A stretch of DNA of 64,000 nucleotides from positions 186,001-250,000 of the forward strand of contig JACQDV010000008.1 of assembly GCA_016200915.1 (NCBI GenBank), given 5' to 3'. Positions within the stretch are counted from its first letter, which is position 1, and each line of letters opens with the position of its first letter. The DNA is from Sphingobacteriales bacterium (GTDB lineage Bacteria > Bacteroidota > Bacteroidia > Chitinophagales > Chitinophagaceae). A program made the position numbers and the translations under genes. Of this stretch, positions 31,418-39,085 are shown piece after piece. The notes beneath the pieces are model-generated. The model was not told the origin of the DNA. It made no database searches and saw nothing but the letters and a program-made list of their open reading frames with translations.

Positions 31418-32869
31418 ATGAATTCAATACCTGAACAGGTTAAATCTTTTTTTGAAAGCTGGAGACCCGGAACCGACATCACCGTTCAAACTTTGCCACA
31501 GGCTGGCAGCAACCGCCAGTATTTTCGTGTTCATCATAATAACAACTCTTACATTGTTACTTTCAATCCAACCAATGTACCGGAGAACAATGCTTTTATA
31601 GAATTCAGCCGCCACTTCAATACAAAACAATTGCCCGTACCTGAGATTTTATATGTGGATGTGGAAAAGACAAAATATATTCAATCTGATTTTGGTGATG
31701 TTTCTTTATTTCAGTTGGTACAAAAGCATGGTTATAACGATTATATTTTTGAACTCTATAAAAAGACATTTGCCCAGTTGGCAAGATTACAGGTAGAAGG
31801 GGGACAAAATTTAGATTACAACAATTGCATCGCCACCAAATCATTTGACAAGCAGGCCATCTATTCTGATCTGTTGTATTTCAAATATTATTTTCTCCGT
31901 GCTTTACAATTGCCTTACGATAAAAATTTATTGCTGAATGATTTTGAGATGCTCAGTAGTTATCTCGTGCAGGAAGATTTAAAATTCTTTATGCACCGTG
32001 ATTGCCAGAGCCGGAACGTAATGGTAAAAGATGACCGTGTTTATTTTATCGATTACCAGGGCGGGATGCAGGGAGCATTGCAATATGATGTTGCTTCTAT
32101 GTTATGGCAGGCAAGAGCAGCATTACCTTATGAGTGGAGAGATGAATTATTTCAATATCATTTTAGTCATGTTAATAGTTTACTGGGCAATCATCTTAAT
32201 AAAGAATACTTCAGTGATAATTATTATGGATTTGTGCTGATACGTATGTTACAAACATTGGGGGCTTACGGTTATCGTGGTTTGTTTGAACGCAAACCGT
32301 ATTTTATTTCCAGTATTCCGTTTGCTTTGCGAAACCTGCGATGGTTCCTGCAAAATAAAAATATACCCATTCGTGTGCCCGAACTGCAAAGAGTGTTATG
32401 GGCTATTGTGGATGATAAGGTTATTGAAAAATATGATATCGCCAAGGCAGGGCCGGATAGCAAACTGGTGATTAATATCAACAGTTTCTCCTATAAAAAA
32501 GGAATTCCGGAAGATACGGGAGTCAACGGTGGTGGTTATGTTTTTGATTGCAGAGGAATTTATAATCCCGGAAGATTTGATGAATTTAAAAAACTAACTG
32601 GCAGGGATAAAGAAGTGCAGGAGTTTTTATTACATCAGAGTGAGATGCCATCTTTCCTGCAATATGTTTATGGCATGGTAGATATTTCGGTGCAGGATTA
32701 TATCAAACGTGGATTTGAAAATTTAATGGTGAGTTTTGGTTGCACAGGTGGGCAGCATCGTTCTGTATTTGCAGCCGATAGTTTGGCAAAACATCTTAAA
32801 GAAAAGTTTGGAGTGAATGTAGTAGTGAATCATATAGAACAGGAATCAAAAAACTGGATAAACGGATAG
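31418..32869 (+). CDS. Fusion of an AmgK-like sugar kinase (APH fold) with a RapZ C-terminal domain
   Basis: 483 residues. Residues ~1-335 form an APH-type kinase: substrate loop AGSNRQYFRV, the catalytic FMHRDCQSRNVMV near 190 and the metal motif YFIDYQGG near 211. Residues ~348-483 match the RapZ C-terminal domain: INSFSYKKGIPEDTG, YVFDCRGIYNPGR, LTGRDKEVQEFL and SFGCTGGQHRSVFAADSLAKHL. In Pseudomonas AmgK is the anomeric kinase for MurNAc/GlcNAc, and its partner MurU makes UDP-MurNAc. Here the next gene, 3 bases away, is MurU-like, so a cell-wall-sugar recycling role is inferred. In enteric bacteria the RapZ C-terminal part binds glucosamine-6-phosphate and RNA, so this domain could sense the pathway. 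Confidence 0.85.
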   Translation: MNSIPEQVKSFFESWRPGTDITVQTLPQAGSNRQYFRVHHNNNSYIVTFNPTNVPENNAFIEFSRHFNTKQLPVPEILYVDVEKTKYIQSDFGDVSLFQLVQKHGYNDYIFELYKKTFAQLARLQVEGGQNLDYNNCIATKSFDKQAIYSDLLYFKYYFLRALQLPYDKNLLLNDFEMLSSYLVQEDLKFFMHRDCQSRNVMVKDDRVYFIDYQGGMQGALQYDVASMLWQARAALPYEWRDELFQYHFSHVNSLLGNHLNKEYFSDNYYGFVLIRMLQTLGAYGYRGLFERKPYFISSIPFALRNLRWFLQNKNIPIRVPELQRVLWAIVDDKVIEKYDIAKAGPDSKLVININSFSYKKGIPEDTGVNGGGYVFDCRGIYNPGRFDEFKKLTGRDKEVQEFLLHQSEMPSFLQYVYGMVDISVQDYIKRGFENLMVSFGCTGGQHRSVFAADSLAKHLKEKFGVNVVVNHIEQESKNWING

Positions 32870-32872
32870 GAT

Positions 32873-33589
32873 ATGAAAGCAATGATCTTTGCAGCAGGAT
32901 TGGGAACAAGGTTTAAGCCTTTTACTGATAAGCATCCAAAGGCACTGGCACTGGTAAATGGAAAATCATTACTACAAAGAAATATTGAATACCTGCAGCA
33001 ATATGGAATTAAGGATGTGGTGGTGAATGTTCATCATTTTGCCGACCAGTTAATTGATGCAATAGAGAAAAGTAATGGCTGGGGTTCTAAAATTATCATC
33101 AGTGATGAAACGAGTGAAGTATTAGAAACAGGCGGTGGGCTGTTGAAAGCAAGAAAACTTCTGGATGATGATGGACCTTTTATAACAACGAATGCTGACA
33201 TCCTTACCAATCTTAATATTCATCATTTATTGCAATATCATAAAGAGCAAAATGCATTGATCAGTTTTGGTGTTACCAATCGTAAAACATCCCGCTACTT
33301 TTTGTTTGATGAAGATAACCGCCTGTGCGGATGGCGAAATACAAAAACAGGTGAAGAAAGAATATCCATTAATAAGCCCGGTTTAGTAGAAAAGGCTTAT
33401 AGTTGTGTCGTAGTATTTGAGCCGGCTATATTTTCACTAATTAAGCAAACCGGTAAATTTTCTTTGATTGATGTGTATTTATCACTGGCGGCAGAACATA
33501 AAATAATGGCCTACGATCACACGGGTGACTTACTGGTGGATGTTGGTAAGCCGGAAGCAGTAGTAGAAGCAGAAAAATATTTTAAATAA
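32873..33589 (+). CDS. MurU-like sugar-1-phosphate nucleotidyltransferase
   Basis: 238 residues with the nucleotidyltransferase signature MKAMIFAAGLGTRFKPFTDKHPKALALVNGKSLLQRNIEYL. Conserved later parts include DVVVNVHHFADQLIDAI, EVLETGGGLLKAR and a metal-binding FITTNADIL. It belongs to the short, single-domain group that includes MurU (MurNAc-1-phosphate uridylyltransferase) and mannose/glucose-1-phosphate transferases. The adjacent AmgK-like kinase favours a MurU-type role, but the sugar specificity is inferred from context only. Confidence 0.85.
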   Translation: MKAMIFAAGLGTRFKPFTDKHPKALALVNGKSLLQRNIEYLQQYGIKDVVVNVHHFADQLIDAIEKSNGWGSKIIISDETSEVLETGGGLLKARKLLDDDGPFITTNADILTNLNIHHLLQYHKEQNALISFGVTNRKTSRYFLFDEDNRLCGWRNTKTGEERISINKPGLVEKAYSCVVVFEPAIFSLIKQTGKFSLIDVYLSLAAEHKIMAYDHTGDLLVDVGKPEAVVEAEKYFK

Positions 33590-33630
33590 AAGGTTATGAT
33601 TAAGAAAATTCTCATTGTACTACTCATTGT

Positions 33631-34089
33631 ATGGTGGCGATACAATTTATTCATCCCAAAAAGAATCAGTCAACAGGTGAGCAGCCAAATGCAATAGCAA
33701 AAGCTTACCCCGTTCCGCAAGAGGTGACGGATATTTTAAAAGTAAGTTGTTATGATTGTCATAGTAACAATACATCGTATCCATGGTACAATAATATACA
33801 ACCTGTTGCCTGGTGGATGAATAATCATGTGAATGGTGAAAAGCATGAATTAAATTTTGATGAGTTTGCCGGCTATACTCCTAAAAGAGCACACCGCAAA
33901 TTAGATGAACTGATTGACCAGGTGAAAGAAGGAGAGATGCCATTGACCAGTTATACATGGATACATAAAAATGCCGTTCTATCCGATGCGCAAAAAAATA
34001 CATTGCTCAATTGGGCGCAAACTACCATGGATCCTATTGCTTTGAAGAATAATCTTCCCAAAGAAGAAAAACATAAAGAAAGACCGTAA
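33631..34089 (+). CDS. Haem-binding domain protein with apparent N-terminal frameshift
   Basis: 152 residues as written from ATG 33631. A haem_bd-type domain carries a CxxCH in VSCYDCHSNNTSYPWYNNIQPVAWWMNNHVNGEKHELNFDEF, then a helix MPLTSYTWIHKNAVLSDAQKNTLLNWA. Relatives start with a hydrophobic export signal running into VAIQFIHP. That signal is present upstream in another frame: ATG 33596 reads MIKKILIVLLIV, then shifts at ~33629-33632. One missing base would restore a single reading frame starting 7 bases after the MurU-like stop. Either the sequence has an indel or this copy has lost its export signal. It is predicted to bind haem in the periplasm. Confidence 0.8.
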   Translation: MVAIQFIHPKKNQSTGEQPNAIAKAYPVPQEVTDILKVSCYDCHSNNTSYPWYNNIQPVAWWMNNHVNGEKHELNFDEFAGYTPKRAHRKLDELIDQVKEGEMPLTSYTWIHKNAVLSDAQKNTLLNWAQTTMDPIALKNNLPKEEKHKERP

Positions 34090-34091
34090 CA

Positions 34092-34736
34092 ATGACTCCT
34101 CCTGTAAAATTTGTGCTGAAAGAAAATGTGTTTTGGTTATCCTCCGAGAAAGCAATTTTCTGGGAAGATGAAAATGCATTGATCATATCCGATCTTCATT
34201 TTGGAAAGACTGGTCATTTTCGCAAATCAGGTATAGCTGTTCCACAAGCTGTGTACAAAAAAGACTTGCAGCGGTTATTTCATCTCATTCAATTTTTTAA
34301 ACCGCAACAATTGTTGATTGTAGGCGATATGTTTCACAGCGAAGAGAATAAAGAGATAGAATTATTTAAACGCTGGCGAAATGATATTGAACATGTATCA
34401 GTAAAACTAATCAAAGGCAATCATGATATTTTAGAAGAACGCCTGTATGAAGAAATGCAGATAGAGTTATTTGCAGATGATATGCGGATTGATGATTTTA
34501 TTTTTACCCATCATCCGGTTGAAAATAATGAAGCCTATGTTTTTAGCGGACATATTCATCCCGGTGTAAGATTAAATGGTTTGGGTAAACAATCGTTGCG
34601 GTTTCCCTGTTTTTATTTCACTCCTTCACAGGCAATATTGCCTGCCTTTGGTGGTTTTACAGGTTTTGTTGTTGTTGAACCAACTAGGCATGATAAAATA
34701 TTTGCCATCGTGAATAATTCTGTTGTGCCGCTGTAA
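34092..34736 (+). CDS. pdeM: Ligase-associated DNA damage response endonuclease PdeM
   Basis: 214 residues, calcineurin-like metallophosphoesterase. All metal-ligand motifs are visible: ISDLHFGKTGHFRKSG, VGDMFHSE, GNHD, THHP and SGHIHPGV. The HFGKxxHFRKxGI segment is typical of PdeM, the nuclease that accompanies the bacterial ligase/Lhr-like-helicase repair set. The partner DEXH helicase of that set lies at 39.1-41.6 kb on the opposite strand. The ATG begins two bases after the preceding stop, showing operon membership. Confidence 0.9.
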   Translation: MTPPVKFVLKENVFWLSSEKAIFWEDENALIISDLHFGKTGHFRKSGIAVPQAVYKKDLQRLFHLIQFFKPQQLLIVGDMFHSEENKEIELFKRWRNDIEHVSVKLIKGNHDILEERLYEEMQIELFADDMRIDDFIFTHHPVENNEAYVFSGHIHPGVRLNGLGKQSLRFPCFYFTPSQAILPAFGGFTGFVVVEPTRHDKIFAIVNNSVVPL

Positions 34737-34812
34737 TTATGGGTGAAAAACTTTACATATTGCTTACGATTCAATTTATGTTCATCCAGTACCTGAGGGA
34801 CATCGTTTTCCA

Positions 34813-35658
34813 ATGATTAAGTATGAATTGATTTCGGGACAATTATTGCATGAAGGAACCATTAAGCAGCACAATCTATACTCGCCGGAACCTTGTAATG
34901 AACAAACCATTTTACTAACACATACAAAAGAATACTGGAATAAGCTTAAGTTTCAAACGCTATCAGCTTCGGAACAAAGAAGAATTGGATTTCCCCAATC
35001 ACCTGAATTAACCATGCGGGAGATCATCATTACACAGGGCACAATAGATTGCTGTTTGTATGCCATGCAAAATGGTGCGGCGTTAAATGTTGCAGGCGGA
35101 ACACATCATGCCTATGCTGATAAAGGAGAAGGTTTTTGTTTGCTCAATGATTTTGCTGTGGCAGCCAATTATTTGCTTCATAAAAAATTAGCTGATAAAA
35201 TTTTAATTATCGACCTGGATGTTCACCAGGGAAATGGTACTGCATCTATCTTTAAAAACAATCCTAATGTTTTTACTTTTAGTATGCATGGAAAAGATAA
35301 TTATCCTTTTCACAAAGAATTGTCTGACCTTGATGTTGCATTGCCAAATGGAATAAATGATGATGAATATCTTTCTTTACTAGAGGAAAATTTGAAACTA
35401 TTATGCGCAGGAGTAAAACCATCTTTTGCTTTCTTTTTATCAGGAGTTGATATTTTATCTACTGACAAATTTGGCAAATTAAAGATCAGCATGGAAGGAT
35501 GTAAGCGAAGAGATGAGTTGGTGTTTACTTATCTTAAACAAAATAATATTCCCTGTACTGTGGCTATGGGCGGAGGTTATTCACCAGATGTAAAATTAAT
35601 TGTGGAAGCACATTGCAATACATTCAGGCTTGCAAAAGATATTTATCAATTATTATAA
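34813..35658 (+). CDS. Histone-deacetylase-like amidohydrolase with apparent N-terminal frameshift
   Basis: 281 residues from ATG 34813. Catalytic features: GGTHHAYADKGEGFCLLNDFAVA (tandem His), DLDVHQGNG (zinc Asp/His), SGVDILSTDKFGKL (zinc Asp) and GGGYS. The frame is open back to 34747 and encodes IAYDSIYVHPVPEGHRFPM, the conserved N-terminus of this family, but no start codon lies there. ATG 34739, two bases after the pdeM stop, is out of frame by one. One extra A in the A5 run at 34746-34750 would join them as MGEKTLHIAYDS. The family removes acetyl groups from lysines, polyamines or acetoin-related substrates. Substrate unknown. Confidence 0.85.
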   Translation: MIKYELISGQLLHEGTIKQHNLYSPEPCNEQTILLTHTKEYWNKLKFQTLSASEQRRIGFPQSPELTMREIIITQGTIDCCLYAMQNGAALNVAGGTHHAYADKGEGFCLLNDFAVAANYLLHKKLADKILIIDLDVHQGNGTASIFKNNPNVFTFSMHGKDNYPFHKELSDLDVALPNGINDDEYLSLLEENLKLLCAGVKPSFAFFLSGVDILSTDKFGKLKISMEGCKRRDELVFTYLKQNNIPCTVAMGGGYSPDVKLIVEAHCNTFRLAKDIYQLL

Positions 35659-35665
35659 ATAAAAA

Positions 35666-35691
35666 GCCCCATTCAACAAGTTGAAGAGGGC
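35666..35691. terminator. Bidirectional terminator-like hairpin
   Basis: GCCCCATTCAAC pairs with GTTGAAGAGGGC (two mismatches) across a 2-base turn, between convergent genes. Preceded by A5 on the plus strand, which serves as the T-run for the minus-strand transcript. Confidence 0.55.
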
Positions 35692-35716
35692 AAACCTACC
35701 GTTTCTATGAAAAAAC

Positions 35717-38700
35717 TTATTTTGTCAATTTAAAATAGGTGAAACTATTATCACTCCTGTCTGTAAGTTTCAGAAAATAAACACCAGTTAAGAATGTTCC
35801 TGCATTATTGATAACTAATAAATTGCTACCCTTATTAACAACGAAGTTTTTGGTATAAACCAATTTACCACTGATGTCAGTAATTACTATATCAAGTTGC
35901 GTATTCATCCTGCTTTCGTAGCCTATTTTAATTTTATCAGTAAAAGGATTTGGATAAGCAGAAATGGTTTGTTTATTGGTTTCTTTTAATACAACAACCG
36001 GGCTGTATTTGCTTTTGCCGTCTTCATCAATCATTTTAAGACGGTAATAAGTTATGGGTAATAACGGGTTATCATCTGTGAAGCTATATGTATTTCTTAG
36101 TGCTGGAATACTGGTAGCTTTTATACTACCAATTTTTACAAACCCACTGCCCGTTACACTCCTTTCAATTTCAAAGCAATTAACGTTAGTCTCGGTTTCT
36201 GTGACCCATGAGAGCAGTGCTTTATTATCTTCCCAGCCACCCGTAAACGAAAGGAGCGTTAAAGGTAATGTGCTGCTCACGTTCAACGAGGCTGTAGCAC
36301 CTGTTGCTGTGCAAACTGTTACTCCGCTAATAGCAGTTGCTTTAATAACTATATTATAAGATCCCGAAGAAGTAAAGGTATTGGTGGTAATATTAAGACT
36401 GCCACTGGATGTTGCCCATTTACCGGAAGCGTAAGATTTGCCTGTAGTAGCATCAGCCACACCATAAAAATATCCGCTCACTGCATTACTGATAGTATAA
36501 GTAATACTTTGATTTAAACTGATAGAGGACAAAGTTGGTATATAAACCGGTGCCACGGGAGTTGGTGAGCAACTGATAGTAGTGGCCGATGAAGTACAAA
36601 CTACTTCCTGTTTGCCACTTTCCTGCACAGCAATTTTTAAAACACCATTGGCATATAAAGTGTTGCTGCTGGTTGAGTTTACAGTTATGGGTCCCCAACT
36701 GATAGTGTTGGTAGTTGTAGTTCCAATCAGCACATCATCCAAATAAAGATTTACGGTAGTACTGGCTATTGCACTACTCAACGTTCCTGAAACAGTAATA
36801 GCAGAAGAACTGATGGGTGTGCCTGATATTGTTCCGCATCTTGCAGATGATGTAGCTGTAACGGAAGCGGAGTTGCTGGTACTGCTGCTAACTCCGCATG
36901 AACCATTTTGTGCAGTGGCATAATAACTTGTTCCTGCTACTGCAACATAAGTGGCAGGCGTTGTGGATGCATTGCCTGTGCTCCATGTTCCACCTGATTG
37001 CACGGTGGTAGTGGCTACTAATGTAGTGGCTAATGTATAAACCCGTATGGTTGTTCCTGTTCCGTCTCCCGAAGTACCGGTAATAGCTTGCCCAGCGGTA
37101 AGCTGATTATTATTATCAACGGTAATTATTGGGGGATTAGTAAAACAAGTAACTGTTATGGTTGCTGTTTGTGCTTCGCATTTGCTGGTTGATACTGTTC
37201 CGTTATTATACTCAGCTGTGATATAAACTCTTTGCCCCGGTGTTAAACTTAAACCTGAGAATGTAAATGTGCCACCTGTTGCTGCAGCAGAAGCAGTATT
37301 GATACCATCAATATATAATTTCACACTGGCACCTGCATCCGTAGTACCAGTAATAGATGTTGTGGCTGTTGTGATGTTTCCGGAACTGGGAGAAGTGATA
37401 ACAGGAGTTGCAACTGTTCCTGCCAATGCACTGCCGCCGTTACCGGCAACACAAACAAATACTGCTTCTGAAATACATCCAGAAGTATTGTTGGTGTAAT
37501 AAACTTTGTATGAACCGGATAAAAGAGGACTGCCGCCGGTGCAACCAGATGAATAATTCCAGGTTAAATTAGGGCTGCTTCCGGTTGGCGCAGCAAACAA
37601 TCCACCGCTGTTAGTAACATTATCATTAGTGGTACTCCTGGTAATATTGTCAACATGGATTGTCCATCCTGTACTTAAATTAGTTCCGGTTATTCCTTTA
37701 CTGGTTGTATAACAGTTTAAAGTAGGCGTAGCAGGTTTGTTGGTTGAGTTACAGGAATTAGCGGTTACTGAATTACTTACTAAACACATACTTTCGCCTG
37801 AGCCTTGTGCCTTAGCTGTTATTACATCATTCACAGCAACAGATACGCCAGACAACGTCCATGTTGTTCCGGAACTAACACTGGCAATAGTTCCAACTGA
37901 AACCCCATTTTTATAAATGGTGATAGTTGCAGTAGTAACTGCTCCTGTTAATGATGAAACTGTCCATGTTCCACTAATGTTAACTGTGCCTGTACTTATT
38001 GGACTATTTACTGTTGGCGGTGCGGTACACATTCCGCATAATCCACTGCCGCTGCTACCAAGGTTAGTAACAGTTGTACCACATTGTGCATTAATATATG
38101 CGGTATATTGATCATTGGTATTTGAATACAAATTATCAGCTAAACCATAAATGTCTGATTTAGGACCTCCAATGGCTGCCTGTGGCGACATAACTGTTGT
38201 AGCTAAAAATCTTATAGAAGAAGATGTAGTAAGATTAAATGGCGAAGCTGTTAAATCAGAAAAAGGCACATAAAAATCCATAAAAAAATCAGGAGTACCA
38301 TTATCGGAAGTAGCAGCTATGGATACCTGTGACATATCCTGCCAGTTTGTATATGATTTAACTAATGTAGGAGTACTGGTGCCATCTACATTATAAATAG
38401 CAATACGAGAATTCGTTTCCAATACCACTTCAATTTCAAAACCCGGATTTCCATTGGCACCTGTGGTAGCAGCTTGGTAATTAGGATCAGCATTGGTGCC
38501 TGTTGCACCAAATTTTCCATCAGTATCAATTAAAACACTATATCCTTTTGAACCTGAAATGATTGAACCAAGCCTGAAACGAAATAATAAATTAGTTCCA
38601 TCATAATAAGCATAAAAACCACTGCCACCGGCAGTAGGAACTATATCTGAAAATAAATGACTTGGTCCTCTGCTCAAATCTCCAAATGGTTCTGTAGAAA

Positions 38701-38920
38701 AAGATGGTACAATTTTGTAAGCAATTTCAGAATTCGTTACGTCGCTTCCTAAGAAACCAGATGTAGTTTTAGATGTATAGCCATCTCCATTAGGGTCTAA
38801 AATAGCTCTGCCAGTAGAAGAAGTGGTAATGCGATTAATAACACCATCTCCCTGACCCTGTACCAAGAGCCAGGCATTTGAACATATAGTAAGCAGAATT
38901 ATACCGAATATTAGTTTCAT
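35717..38920 (-). CDS. Large secreted protein with T9SS type A sorting domain
   Basis: 1067 residues. Signal peptide MKLIFGIILLTICSNAWLLVQG/Q. Residues ~25-290 form a beta-rich domain (STGRAILDPNGDGYTSKTTSGF) with SRGPSHLFSDIVP. Then comes a Thr/Ser/Gly-rich middle of repeated Ig-like modules (about 300-890; e.g. TITGTTDAGASVKLYIDG, ITGTSGDGTGTTIRVY). Next is a segment with FTGGWEDNKALLSWVTETETNVNCFEIERS (900-985), and last a C-terminal type A sorting domain (ISAYPNPFTDKIKIGYES ... GVYFLKLTD). It is predicted to be exported by T9SS and attached to the surface. Function unknown; an adhesin is plausible. Two palindromic operator-like repeats lie upstream. Confidence 0.88.
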   Translation of the reverse strand: MKLIFGIILLTICSNAWLLVQGQGDGVINRITTSSTGRAILDPNGDGYTSKTTSGFLGSDVTNSEIAYKIVPSFSTEPFGDLSRGPSHLFSDIVPTAGGSGFYAYYDGTNLLFRFRLGSIISGSKGYSVLIDTDGKFGATGTNADPNYQAATTGANGNPGFEIEVVLETNSRIAIYNVDGTSTPTLVKSYTNWQDMSQVSIAATSDNGTPDFFMDFYVPFSDLTASPFNLTTSSSIRFLATTVMSPQAAIGGPKSDIYGLADNLYSNTNDQYTAYINAQCGTTVTNLGSSGSGLCGMCTAPPTVNSPISTGTVNISGTWTVSSLTGAVTTATITIYKNGVSVGTIASVSSGTTWTLSGVSVAVNDVITAKAQGSGESMCLVSNSVTANSCNSTNKPATPTLNCYTTSKGITGTNLSTGWTIHVDNITRSTTNDNVTNSGGLFAAPTGSSPNLTWNYSSGCTGGSPLLSGSYKVYYTNNTSGCISEAVFVCVAGNGGSALAGTVATPVITSPSSGNITTATTSITGTTDAGASVKLYIDGINTASAAATGGTFTFSGLSLTPGQRVYITAEYNNGTVSTSKCEAQTATITVTCFTNPPIITVDNNNQLTAGQAITGTSGDGTGTTIRVYTLATTLVATTTVQSGGTWSTGNASTTPATYVAVAGTSYYATAQNGSCGVSSSTSNSASVTATSSARCGTISGTPISSSAITVSGTLSSAIASTTVNLYLDDVLIGTTTTNTISWGPITVNSTSSNTLYANGVLKIAVQESGKQEVVCTSSATTISCSPTPVAPVYIPTLSSISLNQSITYTISNAVSGYFYGVADATTGKSYASGKWATSSGSLNITTNTFTSSGSYNIVIKATAISGVTVCTATGATASLNVSSTLPLTLLSFTGGWEDNKALLSWVTETETNVNCFEIERSVTGSGFVKIGSIKATSIPALRNTYSFTDDNPLLPITYYRLKMIDEDGKSKYSPVVVLKETNKQTISAYPNPFTDKIKIGYESRMNTQLDIVITDISGKLVYTKNFVVNKGSNLLVINNAGTFLTGVYFLKLTDRSDNSFTYFKLTK

Positions 38921-38983
38921 AAAATATTGATTTTTTAAGTATAAACACCGACGAAACTAAAATTATTGAGTTATAGCATCAAT

Positions 38984-39002
38984 AGCTATAAGTTGTATAG
39001 CT
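38984..39002. repeat. Short inverted repeat upstream of the T9SS protein gene
   Basis: AGCTATA (38984-38990) and TATAGCT (38996-39002) separated by five bases. Confidence 0.5.
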
Positions 39003-39012
39003 TGCTAATAAC

Positions 39013-39051
39013 AATCACAATCGATTGCAGCAAAATCACAATCGATTGCAG
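39013..39051. promoter_or_regulatory. Two direct 18-bp repeats each containing CAATCGATTG
   Basis: AATCACAATCGATTGCAG at 39013-39030 and 39034-39051, identical, period 21 bp (two helical turns). Each holds the perfect 10-bp palindrome CAATCGATTG. They lie ~95-130 bases upstream of the minus-strand T9SS protein gene, and could be binding sites for a dimeric regulator. Confidence 0.6.
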
Positions 39052-39085
39052 TGAGTAATTATCTTGGTTTTAAACAGCGATAATT

